Shown piece after piece: positions 1 through 8,629 of a stretch of 64,000 nt of DNA. This DNA comes from Maricaulis sp965228215. Lineage in GTDB: Bacteria > Pseudomonadota > Alphaproteobacteria > Caulobacterales > Maricaulaceae. The position numbers and the translations under genes were made by a program. Where the stretch lies: positions 2,542,001 to 2,606,000 of the forward strand of contig OZ245800.1 in NCBI GenBank assembly GCA_965228215.1, in the 5' to 3' direction. Positions within the stretch are counted from its first letter, which is position 1. Each line of letters starts with the position of its first letter. Below the pieces are notes generated by a model. It did not search any database, had not been told where the DNA came from, and saw nothing but the letters and a program-made list of their open reading frames with translations.

Positions 1-1
1 T

Positions 2-619
2 TACGCGCTTCTACTGAGCCTGGCCGGTTTCGCCTTCGTTATGTCGATCACGCCGGGGCCGAATAATCTGATGCTGATGTCGTCGAGCGCATTGTTCGGC
101 GTGCGGGCGACCCTGCCGCACTGGTTCGGCATCAATATCGGCTTCAACATCCTGTTGATCGCCGCGGTTTTCGGACTGGGCGAGCTCGTGGTCCGCTATC
201 CCTGGTCGCTCTGGCTGGTGAAGATCGGCGGGGCGGCCTGGCTGGTCTGGATGGCCTGGATCTTTGTGAAGGCCGGCCTCGCGTCGCCGGCAGCCAGTGG
301 CGACGCCCCGGCCGCGCAGACGCGGTCTCGCCCGTTCAGGATCTACGAGGCCGCCCTGTTCCAGTGGATCAATCCCAAGGCCTTGATGATGACGATCTCG
401 GCCGCGGGCGCCTATATCGCGCTGGCGGACCAGCCCGCCGAACGCGCGGCACTGATGGTGCTGACCTTCGTATTGTTCGGTGCGCCCTGTGGCCTGGCCT
501 GGACGCTGGCCGGCGGGGCCATTCATCGCTTCATGAAAGACCCCGCCTGGTCCCGGCGGCTGAACTTTGTCATCGCCGGGCTCCTCGTCGTCACCATCGG
601 GCTTGTCGTCACCGGCTAG
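2..619 (+). CDS. LysE-family amino-acid exporter (5' partial)
   Basis: An inner-membrane exporter of the LysE/RhtB family, which pumps amino acids or related small metabolites out of the cell. The reading frame is open from base 2, and the residues before the first internal ATG (base 41) already form a membrane helix leading into the family signature SITPGPNN, so the true start lies left of the window. The remaining 205 residues hold about five to six hydrophobic segments, close to the full family length of about 210. The C-terminal half keeps the conserved NPKA motif (QWINPKALMM). The end overlaps the converging S41 peptidase gene by 11 bp. The substrate cannot be read from sequence. Confidence 0.9.
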   Translation, partial: YALLLSLAGFAFVMSITPGPNNLMLMSSSALFGVRATLPHWFGINIGFNILLIAAVFGLGELVVRYPWSLWLVKIGGAAWLVWMAWIFVKAGLASPAASGDAPAAQTRSRPFRIYEAALFQWINPKALMMTISAAGAYIALADQPAERAALMVLTFVLFGAPCGLAWTLAGGAIHRFMKDPAWSRRLNFVIAGLLVVTIGLVVTG

Positions 620-2069
620 TGGTGATCCGCCCGATCAACTCTTCGAGTGCGTGATCCGTTGCGCCGCGCAGGGCCGGGATCACCAGCTCGATATCCGGAC
701 TGACCCCGTGCGGATGTTCATCGCCATTGGGCCTGATGATATGGGCCTTGGGATAGCCGACCCGGATGCCGGTGTGGGGCAGGGTGAAATGTTCCATGGC
801 GCCATAGGTGGTCGACATGTCTGCCGTGGCCTCTCCCGCGATTGTCCCGAAACCGTAATCCTGGATCAGCGCCGCGGTCGTGACGGCGTTGGAGTAGGAA
901 TAGCGGTTGACCAGGACATAGACCTCGCCCTCGAACCGCGTGCCTTCACGGGGCTCCACGATCGGGATTTCGAACTCGACGCTCTCGCCGTTTTCATGCT
1001 CGGCGAACATCTGCGCGAACAGGGCACTGACACCCTCTGTCGAGGCGGGCTGATCGGCCAGACGGGCCGCATTGGCCGCCGTCGTCGCCTCACTGATCCG
1101 GATGGTGAAGCGCGAGGCGAATCTGAAGGGCTGATCGGCAAACCAGGCGATGATCGGATCGGAGAAGGAATTGTCTCCGCCCGAATTGTCGCGCAGATCG
1201 AGGATCAGCGTGTCGGCGCCATTGTCGATGAAATCTTCGAACGCCGCATCCACTCGCGCGGTGTAACCCGTCGCATCCCAGACATTGCCGTCCGGCTCGG
1301 TGTTGTAGAAGGCGCCGGGCCGCAGATAGGCGATGTCATCCTCCAGCAGTCGGGACTCGAAGCCCGCCAGGGAGAATGCTTCCGCCCGCGTATCAGCCAT
1401 GGCGGCGCCGTCCTCGCGTGACAGAAGGGGGATGGTGAGAGTTTCTACCTCGCCATTGGCGTGCCGTACCCGCAGGTCGAGCGCGCTTGCGTCCGGGTAT
1501 TCCATCCAGACGAGACCGGGCAGATAGGATTCCAGCAGGGTATAGGCGAGCAGGGGTGTTTCTGCCGAGAGATGCCGGGTCAGGCGCGGCAGCCAGATCG
1601 CATTGGGTTCGCCATTGATCGCCAGGATCTCGTCGCCGGGTTGCAGCGCCTCGACGCCGGAATTGTGACCCGCCACGAGCACACGGCCATCGCGTATCCG
1701 GATGTCGACGGGAAAACCGCCACCGCCGGAGTCCCGCCATTCCGACCAGGCCTCGAAGGGAAAATCGAGCCGGGCATGGCCATGGCGAGCAAGAGCCGCA
1801 TAGGTCTGGAACAGGATCATGGCTTCGCTGCGGGTCATGGGAGCATCCAGATCCGCGAGAATCTCCGCCCGCCTTTGATCGAACACGGCGCGCGGCGTTG
1901 CGGCGTAGAGGTCGAAATGGGCGTTCTCCAGCGTCTCGTGGAGATGGATGAAATCCTCGCGCAATTGTCCGGGCGAGTACGACGCATGCGGGTCGGTCTC
2001 TTCCTGTGCGCAGGCGGGCAGGGCGGCGACCAGCAGGGATATGGCGGCGGTCAGGGTGGAACGGAGCAT
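609..2069 (-). CDS. S41-family serine peptidase, secreted
   Basis: A 486-residue exported protein of the tail-specific protease (S41/CtpA-like) family. Residues 1-21 form a signal peptide ending in ACAQ. A PDZ-like stretch follows around residues 118-165, containing the motif LQPGDEILAING. The protease core runs from about 245 to 470, with VNRYSYSNAV at 387-396, where Ser393 aligns with the S41 nucleophile. The usual downstream Lys of the Ser/Lys dyad is not obvious: the family's G.P..G.. segment reads GFGTIAGEAT here, so activity needs checking. A good ribosome site (AGGAAAGGA) precedes the ATG. The gene diverges from the wHTH/TPR regulator and shares its promoter region. Confidence 0.85.
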   Translation of the reverse strand: MLRSTLTAAISLLVAALPACAQEETDPHASYSPGQLREDFIHLHETLENAHFDLYAATPRAVFDQRRAEILADLDAPMTRSEAMILFQTYAALARHGHARLDFPFEAWSEWRDSGGGGFPVDIRIRDGRVLVAGHNSGVEALQPGDEILAINGEPNAIWLPRLTRHLSAETPLLAYTLLESYLPGLVWMEYPDASALDLRVRHANGEVETLTIPLLSREDGAAMADTRAEAFSLAGFESRLLEDDIAYLRPGAFYNTEPDGNVWDATGYTARVDAAFEDFIDNGADTLILDLRDNSGGDNSFSDPIIAWFADQPFRFASRFTIRISEATTAANAARLADQPASTEGVSALFAQMFAEHENGESVEFEIPIVEPREGTRFEGEVYVLVNRYSYSNAVTTAALIQDYGFGTIAGEATADMSTTYGAMEHFTLPHTGIRVGYPKAHIIRPNGDEHPHGVSPDIELVIPALRGATDHALEELIGRITTSR

Positions 2070-2167
2070 TCCTCTTTCCTCTCAACACGCGGATGACGGG
2101 ATTGCGATCCGCGGGTTTTCATCTCGCTCGAAGCATTCAATCATGCCATGACCGGGCTATCCTTTAG

Positions 2168-2186
2168 TTCTGACCTTTTTCTGACC
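2168..2186 (+). promoter_or_regulatory. Tandem direct repeat, candidate operator for the wHTH regulator
   Basis: TTCTGACC occurs twice, at 2168-2175 and 2179-2186, an exact 8-bp direct repeat with an 11-bp period. It lies in the 139-bp region between the S41 peptidase and the wHTH/TPR gene. OmpR-type winged-helix proteins usually bind tandem direct repeats spaced about one helical turn, so autoregulation by the gene 23 bp downstream is plausible. This is inference from geometry only. Confidence 0.4.
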
Positions 2187-2208
2187 ACGGCAAAGAATAC
2201 GTAGATTC

Positions 2209-3444
2209 ATGGATTTGGAGCAGGGTTTTCAACTCGGTGACATTCGCGTCGAACCGCGCAACGGGCAGATCCTGCGCGGTGGCGAGCGGGCGGATGTCGA
2301 GCCCAAGGTCATGGCGCTCCTATGCCTTCTCGCGCGTAGTCCGGGCGAGGCCGTGTCCAAGGCGGATATTTTCGCGGCGATCTGGCCGGAGGTCACTGTC
2401 AGTGATGACTCGCTGAGCCGAACCGTCTGGAAACTCCGGCAGGCGCTGGGTGATGATGCGCGCAATCCCGCACTCATCGCGACTGTGCCCAAGACCGGCT
2501 ATCGCCTGATCGTGACACCGGCCGCCCTTGCCGAGGAATCTCCGTCCGGACCGGCGAGCGGGCGGCTGCAGATGATCATCGCGGCCATCGCGGTCTCCGT
2601 CCTCGCTGTTTCCGGCATTCTGATGCTTTTCAACGGGGCGGGAACGAGCCGCGTAACCGATTCCGGTCTGGACGCGCAGATCGCCCGGGCGGACGAGTTC
2701 TACTACCAGCTGACCGAGGCGGAAAACGCCGCCGCGATGCGGCTCTACCAGCAGGCGCTAGAGACAGATCCAGACTCGGCCCCGGCGCTGGCCGGCCTTG
2801 CAAACACGATCACCCAGCAAGTGGTGCGCTGGTCACCGGGCGAGTGGGAGGAAGTGGGCCTGCGCTCGCGCATTCGTACCGCGCTCGCCAATGGCCGGAC
2901 CCGGACACCCGGCGCGATCGAACAGCTCGGTCGTGCCCGCGAGCATGCGGAATCAGCTGTTGTGGCCGATCCGGACTTCGCGCTCGCCTACCGCGCTTTG
3001 GGGCTGGTCCTGTCGGCCCAGGGTGAAATCGACCTCGCGATGGAAAGCTATACCCGCGCGGTGACGATCGATCCCGATGCCTGGGAGGTCTTTATCAATC
3101 TCTCCGACATGCACCGGCATCGCGGCCAGGAGGACCTGGCGCTGGCCCATATGGAGCGGGCCTTCGAGGCGATGAGCCGCGTCTATGAGAGCCAGACGGT
3201 GCAGATCCGGCCCTGGTATTCCGTCACCGGGCTGGATATCGCCGCCTCGCATACCGCGCGCGGGAACCCGGCCGAGGCCGAGCGCTGGTATCGCCGCGTG
3301 CTGCAGTGGGATCCGCTCAACCCGGACGCACTGACCGGTGTGGCGGTGATCCTGCGCGCACGCGGAGATATGGCCGGGGTGAGGGAGACCTGCGCGCCCC
3401 TGATCGATGACGGCGAGCGCGAGACCTGCCTCCAGGCCGAATAG
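2209..3444 (+). CDS. Membrane-anchored winged-helix (OmpR/CadC-type) regulator with TPR domain
   Basis: A 411-residue one-component regulator of the CadC/ToxR layout. Residues 7-102 form an OmpR-type DNA-binding winged helix (motifs VEPKVMALLCLLA and ATVPKTGYRLI). A single membrane helix follows at about 122-142. The C-terminal 260 residues are alpha-helical, with several tetratricopeptide repeats (for example ADPDFALAYRALGLVLSAQGEIDLA, split over 250-275), and probably lie in the periplasm as a sensor or partner-binding part. There is no receiver domain. The start has only a weak ribosome site. The signal and targets are unknown; the divergent S41 peptidase gene and the regulator's own promoter are the nearest candidates. 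Confidence 0.85.
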   Translation: MDLEQGFQLGDIRVEPRNGQILRGGERADVEPKVMALLCLLARSPGEAVSKADIFAAIWPEVTVSDDSLSRTVWKLRQALGDDARNPALIATVPKTGYRLIVTPAALAEESPSGPASGRLQMIIAAIAVSVLAVSGILMLFNGAGTSRVTDSGLDAQIARADEFYYQLTEAENAAAMRLYQQALETDPDSAPALAGLANTITQQVVRWSPGEWEEVGLRSRIRTALANGRTRTPGAIEQLGRAREHAESAVVADPDFALAYRALGLVLSAQGEIDLAMESYTRAVTIDPDAWEVFINLSDMHRHRGQEDLALAHMERAFEAMSRVYESQTVQIRPWYSVTGLDIAASHTARGNPAEAERWYRRVLQWDPLNPDALTGVAVILRARGDMAGVRETCAPLIDDGERETCLQAE

Positions 3445-3512
3445 GCCCGGCTTGCCACGAGCCTGTCAGCGGCGCATTTTGCGTCACCCAAATTCAGACA
3501 CCGGAGACCGAC

Positions 3513-4526
3513 ATGACCGATCTGCGCGCGCTTGTGCAACGCCTGCCCAAGGCTGAGCTCCACCTTCACCTGGAGGGTTCGTTGGAGCCGGAACTCATGT
3601 TCGAGATGGCGCGGCGCAATGGGGTCGAGATCCCGTTCAAGACGGTCGAGGAGATCCACGAGGCCTATAATTTCTCGAACCTCCAGGACTTCCTGGACAT
3701 CTATTATGTCGGCATGAATGTCCTGATCACCGAACAGGATTTCTACGACCTCACCTTCGACTATCTCCAGCGTGCCCATGCCGACAATGTCGTGCATGTC
3801 GAGGTGTTCTTCGATCCGCAGGGGCATACGGATCGCGGCATCGCCTTCGAGACCGTCATCAAGGGTATTACGCGCGCGCTCGACCAGGCCGAAGACGAAT
3901 GGGGCATGAGTTCGCGTCTCATCCTGTGTTTCCTGCGCCATCTGAGCGAGGAGGCGGCCTTCGAGACGCTCGAACAGGCCAAACCCTTCCTGGACCAGAT
4001 CGAGGCCGTGGGCCTGGATTCCTCGGAAATGGGACATCCTCCCTCCAAGTTCGAGCGCGTCTTCGCGGCCGCCGCCGAACTGGGTCTGAAACGCGTCGCG
4101 CATGCCGGCGAGGAGGGGCCGCCCGAATACGTCGTCGAAGCTCTGGACCTGCTCAAGGTCGACCGGATCGATCACGGCAATCGCGCGCTGGAGGATGACG
4201 GCCTCGTCAAACGCCTGGCCGACAGCCAGATGGGCCTGACGGTCTGCCCGTTGTCAAACCTGCGCCTGTGCGGTGTGGAGCGGCTCGAGGACCATCCGCT
4301 GGGGCGCATGCTGGATGCGGGCCTGCTGGCGACGGTGAATTCGGATGATCCGGCCTATTTCGGCGGCTATGTGAACGAGAACTATATCCAGACCGCCGAG
4401 GCGATCGGGCTCAGCGAGGGGCAAATCGTTGAACTGGCGCGCAATTCCTTCCTCGCCAGCTTCCTGCCCAGCGAAGAGATCGGCGAGCATCTCGCCGCGA
4501 TCGACGCGGTGGTCGAACCGGTCTAG
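3513..4526 (+). CDS. add: Adenine deaminase (type 2) / adenosine deaminase family
   Basis: A cytosolic zinc hydrolase of the amidohydrolase superfamily that removes the 6-amino group of adenine (or adenosine) in purine salvage. The 337 residues carry the metal ligands HLHLEG near residue 17, HAGEEG near 197, and SDDP near 278, plus the DHGN segment. The motifs FFDPQGHTDRG and NSDDPAYFGGYVNENY are those I associate with the adenine-specific branch (HAMAP type 2 adenine deaminase, as in Pseudomonas PA0148), so the usual 'adenosine deaminase' label may be wrong. The ATG is preceded by ACCGGAG. The gene stands alone, convergent with arfB and near purN/purM. Confidence 0.85.
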   Translation: MTDLRALVQRLPKAELHLHLEGSLEPELMFEMARRNGVEIPFKTVEEIHEAYNFSNLQDFLDIYYVGMNVLITEQDFYDLTFDYLQRAHADNVVHVEVFFDPQGHTDRGIAFETVIKGITRALDQAEDEWGMSSRLILCFLRHLSEEAAFETLEQAKPFLDQIEAVGLDSSEMGHPPSKFERVFAAAAELGLKRVAHAGEEGPPEYVVEALDLLKVDRIDHGNRALEDDGLVKRLADSQMGLTVCPLSNLRLCGVERLEDHPLGRMLDAGLLATVNSDDPAYFGGYVNENYIQTAEAIGLSEGQIVELARNSFLASFLPSEEIGEHLAAIDAVVEPV

Positions 4527-4534
4527 CCCTAGGC

Positions 4535-4954
4535 CTAGTCCTCGGACCCGGGTCTTTTCCGGGATTGCTTGGTCGCGCTGCGGCGCATCTTGGCCTCCTT
4601 CTGCTTGCGGATGGAGGCGAGGCTGGGGCGCGACTTCTTGCGGGGTTTGGGGGGTGTCAGACAGCGTTCTATGAGGGCTCTCAGACGTTCCCGGGCCTCG
4701 GCGCGATTGCGTTCCCGCGAGCGCGACGCATCGGCCCGGATCAGGACCTCGCCCTCGGCCGTCATGCGCGAGCCGGCCAGTTTCTTCAGTCGCGCCTTCT
4801 GCCCGTCATCGAGCTGGCGACTGGCCAGCGCGTTGAACCGCAGCTGGATCGCGCTCTCGGTCTTGTTGACATGCTGTCCGCCGGGTCCGGAGGCGCGCAT
4901 GTAGCGTTCCTCGATCTCCGCCTCGTCGATCACCAATGTGTCGGTGATCCGCAT
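4535..4954 (-). CDS. arfB: Alternative ribosome-rescue factor ArfB (GGQ peptidyl-tRNA hydrolase)
   Basis: A 139-residue member of the class-I release-factor family that frees stalled ribosomes lacking a stop codon. The catalytic GGQ loop is present near residue 26 (ASGPGGQHVNK). The last 35 residues form the basic tail (KPRKKSRPSLASIRKQKEAK) that ArfB inserts into the empty mRNA channel. Absence of a codon-recognition domain separates it from RF1/RF2. It starts 4 bases after the purN stop and is probably cotranscribed with purM-purN. Confidence 0.92.
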   Translation of the reverse strand: MRITDTLVIDEAEIEERYMRASGPGGQHVNKTESAIQLRFNALASRQLDDGQKARLKKLAGSRMTAEGEVLIRADASRSRERNRAEARERLRALIERCLTPPKPRKKSRPSLASIRKQKEAKMRRSATKQSRKRPGSED

Positions 4955-4958
4955 CGGA

Positions 4959-5609
4959 CTAGTCGTGCGGGTTCATCAGCAGGTCGGCGCCGAACTCACG
5001 CACCTGCAGGCGGACCCGTTCGCCGGCGACACGCGCCTTGCCGGTACAGGCGAGAGCCACGCATTGCGGGAAGAGCTGGTGTTCCGCGGCCAGCACCCGG
5101 GCCCCCAGGGTTTCCGGGGTGTCGCCATGCAGGACGGGTACGGCAGCCTGGCCGATGATCGGGCCCGCATCCATTTCCGGCCGCACGTAATGCACAGTGC
5201 AGCCATGCACGCGTACGCCGGCTTCCAGCGCCCGCTCATGCGTGTGCAGACCCTTGAAAGAGGGCAGGAGGGAGGGGTGGATATTGATCAGGAGATCGCG
5301 CCAGCGCTCGGTGAATGAGGCGGTGAGAATGCGCATGAACCCGGCCAGGCAGACAAATCGCGCGCCATACATGCGCAGCAGCTGGTCCAGGGCCTCCTCG
5401 AAATCATCGCGCTTCTCGAAATCGCGGTGATCGACGACTTCGGTCTCGATGCCGGCTTCCTCGGCGATCGCCAGCCCGCCCGCGTCCGGATTGTTCGACA
5501 GCACAAGCACGATCTCGGCCGGATAATCCGGCGCCTTGGCGGCTTCGATCAGCGCCTGCATGTTGGATCCGCGCCCCGAGATGAGCACGGCGATCTTGGT
5601 CTTCGCCAT
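4959..5609 (-). CDS. purN: Phosphoribosylglycinamide formyltransferase
   Basis: The cytosolic enzyme for the third step of purine synthesis; it transfers a formyl group from 10-formyl-THF to GAR. At 216 residues it has the family length. The N-terminal loop SGRGSNMQAL binds the substrate phosphate. The catalytic region has NIHPSLLPSFKG (Asn and His of the active site) and the later MDAGPIIGQ with the essential Asp. It follows purM by 11 bases on the same strand, the usual purMN order. Confidence 0.96.
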   Translation of the reverse strand: MAKTKIAVLISGRGSNMQALIEAAKAPDYPAEIVLVLSNNPDAGGLAIAEEAGIETEVVDHRDFEKRDDFEEALDQLLRMYGARFVCLAGFMRILTASFTERWRDLLINIHPSLLPSFKGLHTHERALEAGVRVHGCTVHYVRPEMDAGPIIGQAAVPVLHGDTPETLGARVLAAEHQLFPQCVALACTGKARVAGERVRLQVREFGADLLMNPHD

Positions 5610-5620
5610 CCGGTCAGCCC

Positions 5621-6661
5621 CTAAACCGCCTGGAGTTCACCGATAATCTTGGCGTCTTCGCCCGCGCGCGCAAGCGTCGTCAGCGTCGCATCCGCCTTGT
5701 CGGCCGGAACAGCGAGCAGCATGCCGATGCCGCAATTGAACGTGCGGTGCATTTCATGCTCGGCAATCCCGCCCGTCTGCATCAGCCACTGGAAGACCGG
5801 CGGCAGGTCGAAGGCGCTGTAATCAATGACCGGTTTGAGATGATCCGGCGTCATGCGCGGCGGGTTCTCCACCAGGCCGCCACCGGTGATGTGTGCCAGC
5901 CCTGTCAGCGTGCCGTCCTTGATGAACGGGAGGGTGGATTTCACATAGAGACGCGTCGGAGCGAGCAGAGCCTCGCCGAGCGTCTTGCCATCCTCGAAGG
6001 GCGCAGGGTCGTTCCAGTCCAGACCGGCGATCTCGGTCACCTTGCGGACAAGGGAGAAACCGTTCGAATGCACGCCGGACGAGGGCAGGCCGATCAGCAC
6101 ATCGCCTGCGGCCATGCGATCATGGTCCGGCAGCAGACGGCCGCGTTCGGCAGCGCCGACCACAAATCCTGCCAGGTCGAAGTCATCGCCGTCATACATG
6201 CCCGGCATTTCGGCGGTCTCGCCGCCGATCAGGGCACAGCCCGATTCCTTGCAGCCTGCCGCGATACCCGAGACGATCGCTTCGCCGCGTGCCGGATCGA
6301 GTTTGGAACAGGCCAGATAGTCGAGGAAAAACAGGGGTTCAGCGCCCTGGGCCAGCACGTCATTGACGCACATCGCCACGAGGTCGATGCCCACCGTGTC
6401 CACCTGGCCCGTGGCGATGGCAAGTTTCAGCTTCGTGCCGACACCATCCGTTCCCGAGATGAGGATAGGGTCTTCATATCCGGCCGCCTTGAGATCAAAG
6501 GCGCCGCCAAAACCGCCCAGATCGGCGGCTGCACCGGCCCGGCGCGTCATCGCGGCCAGGGGTTTTATGCGATCTACGAGGGCGTCACCGGCATCGATGT
6601 CCACGCCGCTGTCGGCATAGGTCAGGCCGTTTGCGCGGTTTGCTTTGTCGTTTTCGGCCAT
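5621..6661 (-). CDS. purM: Phosphoribosylformylglycinamidine cyclo-ligase (AIR synthetase)
   Basis: The ATP-dependent enzyme that closes the imidazole ring to give aminoimidazole ribotide in purine synthesis. The chosen start gives 346 residues beginning MAENDK, the usual length; the frame stays open 39 codons further upstream, but that part has no family similarity. Recognisable motifs are GLTYADSGVDIDAGD near the N terminus, GTDGVGTKLK, the GGETAEMPGMY loop and HITGGGLVENPPR. It is the first gene of the purM-purN-arfB minus-strand run and diverges from the DUF2066-hdaA operon. Confidence 0.97.
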   Translation of the reverse strand: MAENDKANRANGLTYADSGVDIDAGDALVDRIKPLAAMTRRAGAAADLGGFGGAFDLKAAGYEDPILISGTDGVGTKLKLAIATGQVDTVGIDLVAMCVNDVLAQGAEPLFFLDYLACSKLDPARGEAIVSGIAAGCKESGCALIGGETAEMPGMYDGDDFDLAGFVVGAAERGRLLPDHDRMAAGDVLIGLPSSGVHSNGFSLVRKVTEIAGLDWNDPAPFEDGKTLGEALLAPTRLYVKSTLPFIKDGTLTGLAHITGGGLVENPPRMTPDHLKPVIDYSAFDLPPVFQWLMQTGGIAEHEMHRTFNCGIGMLLAVPADKADATLTTLARAGEDAKIIGELQAV

Positions 6662-6792
6662 GCCGATTCCCCAATTTCCGGAAATTGCTGCGGAGTACAG
6701 TCGAAACGCGTCGCAGGTGCAAGCCGAAGGCTTCACGCGCGACAACAGCTGGTTATAGTGGCGCTTCATTGCCGACAATAGGAGTCGTCACC

Positions 6793-7890
6793 GTGCGCTC
6801 GATCATTGCTGCGTTCAGCCTCGCTTTTACAGCCGCTTTTTCTGCCCTCGCTGACGATCCCTATACCGTGACCGACGTCCTGATCGACGCCACGGCCGAC
6901 AACGCCCTGGAAGCACAGACCGCGGCCCTGCAACAGGGCCAGCTCGCGGCCGCCCGCCTCCTGATCGAGCGTCTGAGCCTCGCGGAAGACCGGCTCGAGA
7001 CCGGTCTCGATTTCCAGCCCCAGCTGAATGAAGCGGGTGAGCTGGTGGACGCGAATGTGCTCGACAACAGCCTGGTCGCGGAAATGATCTCGGGCCTCGA
7101 AATCTTCGACGAACAACGCAGTTCCACACGCTACCTGGCGCGCCTGATTGTCAGTTTCGATCCGCGCGCTGTCGAACGCGTCTTCGGCCTCTACGGCGTG
7201 CCTTATGTGGAAGCGCAATCGCGCCGCACTCTCGTCCTGCCGGTCTTCGAGGGCAGCGGAGGTTTCGCGCTCTGGGGCGATAATCCGTGGCAACGCGCCT
7301 GGACTGAGCAGAGTTTCGCAAATTCGCTGACGCCGATGTTCGTGCCGACTGACGAGACCAGCCGGTCCCTGATCACGGCGCGGTCGGCGCTGAGCCTGCA
7401 CGAGGATGGTCTGCGCCAGCTGGCTGCCCTGCACAATGTCAACCGGATCGCGGTCCTGCGGGCCCAGGAGCGCGACGGTATCCGCCGGTTCGGCGGTTAT
7501 CTTGTGACGCTGGACAGTGGCGAGGAAATGGCTGTGGAGACCTGGGGTCCCAACACGGTCTATGGCGGCTGGTCCGATGCCGCCGCAAGCTTCGTGGCTG
7601 ACCGCGAGAACACCTGGAAGAGCCAGTCGGTCGTCCGGGACGGGGAAACCCAGGAAATGCGCGTGACTGTGCTCTATGGCGGTCTGGCCGAATGGCAGTC
7701 GCTGCAATCCATCCTCACGGGCGCGTCCCTGGTCACGGATGCACGCCTGGACGCGCTTTCACGAGACGGTGCGCTGATGACCGTGAATTATCGCGGTGCG
7801 CTGGAACAACTCGAGAGTGAATTGTCCGAGCGCGGCGCCGCTCTGGAAGAGCATCCCGGTATTGGCTGGATCGTCCGGACGGCTTACTAA
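6793..7890 (+). CDS. DUF2066 exported protein
   Basis: A 365-residue protein of the DUF2066 family, often found next to hda in proteobacteria; the function is not known to me. I chose the GTG at 6793 because AGGAG stands 8 bases upstream and the first 24 residues then form a clean signal peptide (ending FSALA-DD). The upstream extension is basic and lies over the purM leader. The mature part has no evident catalytic motif. It is followed after 31 bases by hdaA, so it heads the DUF2066-hdaA-ppk-ppx operon. Confidence 0.8.
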   Translation: MRSIIAAFSLAFTAAFSALADDPYTVTDVLIDATADNALEAQTAALQQGQLAAARLLIERLSLAEDRLETGLDFQPQLNEAGELVDANVLDNSLVAEMISGLEIFDEQRSSTRYLARLIVSFDPRAVERVFGLYGVPYVEAQSRRTLVLPVFEGSGGFALWGDNPWQRAWTEQSFANSLTPMFVPTDETSRSLITARSALSLHEDGLRQLAALHNVNRIAVLRAQERDGIRRFGGYLVTLDSGEEMAVETWGPNTVYGGWSDAAASFVADRENTWKSQSVVRDGETQEMRVTVLYGGLAEWQSLQSILTGASLVTDARLDALSRDGALMTVNYRGALEQLESELSERGAALEEHPGIGWIVRTAY

Positions 7891-7921
7891 TCCGGTCTCG
7901 AAACACCGGAAACAAAACAGC

Positions 7922-8629
7922 ATGATCGAGCAATTGGCGCTCAATCTGCCCACGCGGATTGACTACAGCACCGAAAGCTTTGTGGAGGGCGATGCCAATC
8001 TCGCTGCCCGCCAGGCTCTGGCGCGCTGGCGTGACTGGCCGCGGGGCCTGCTGGCGCTTGTCGGACCGGCCGGAAGCGGAAAATCGCATCTCGCCACGAT
8101 CTGGGCCCGTGAGACCGGTGCGCGCTACATCCCGTCCGGCGAACTCGAGGAGACCCTGCCGGAGCTGGTGTCCGGCCAGACGCTCGTTGTCGAGGACATC
8201 GACCAGGACCTGCCGCAACCCGCGCTGTTCCATGCGATCAACCGGGTGGGGGAAGGGGATATCCCGGCGCTCCTGCTGACGGCACGCAAGACGCCGGTGC
8301 TCTGGCAGGTCAGCCTGCCGGATCTCGTTTCGCGCGTGCGGGCGATGCCGCATGTCGACCTGGAGGAGCCGGATGATGCCCTGCTGACGCAGGTCATGAT
8401 GAAACAATTCCAGGATCGTCGCGCACCCGTCAAAGATGGCGTGATAGACTATCTCCTGCCGCGCATGGAACGATCCGTTGCTGCGGCACGAATGCTGGTC
8501 GAGGCGCTGGACAAGCGCGCGCTGGTGAAAAAGACGCCGATCACCCGGGCCGTGGCCCGCGAGGTGCTGGCAGCGACCAGCGAGCCGGATGCGGACGAGG
8601 GGCTGGGCGAGGAAGGAGAGATGGAATGA
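7922..8629 (+). CDS. hdaA: DnaA regulatory inactivator HdaA (AAA+ protein)
   Basis: A DnaA-related AAA+ protein that, bound to the sliding clamp, stimulates ATP hydrolysis by DnaA and so prevents re-initiation of replication. The 235 residues begin MIEQLALNLP, a clamp-binding motif of the QL-x-L-x-LP type in the first ten residues, which also fixes the start. Walker A is GPAGSGKS (48-55) and the Walker B region is LVVEDIDQ. The DNA-binding domain of DnaA is absent, as expected for Hda. The stop overlaps the ppk start by 4 bp, so the two are translationally coupled. Confidence 0.93.
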   Translation: MIEQLALNLPTRIDYSTESFVEGDANLAARQALARWRDWPRGLLALVGPAGSGKSHLATIWARETGARYIPSGELEETLPELVSGQTLVVEDIDQDLPQPALFHAINRVGEGDIPALLLTARKTPVLWQVSLPDLVSRVRAMPHVDLEEPDDALLTQVMMKQFQDRRAPVKDGVIDYLLPRMERSVAAARMLVEALDKRALVKKTPITRAVAREVLAATSEPDADEGLGEEGEME

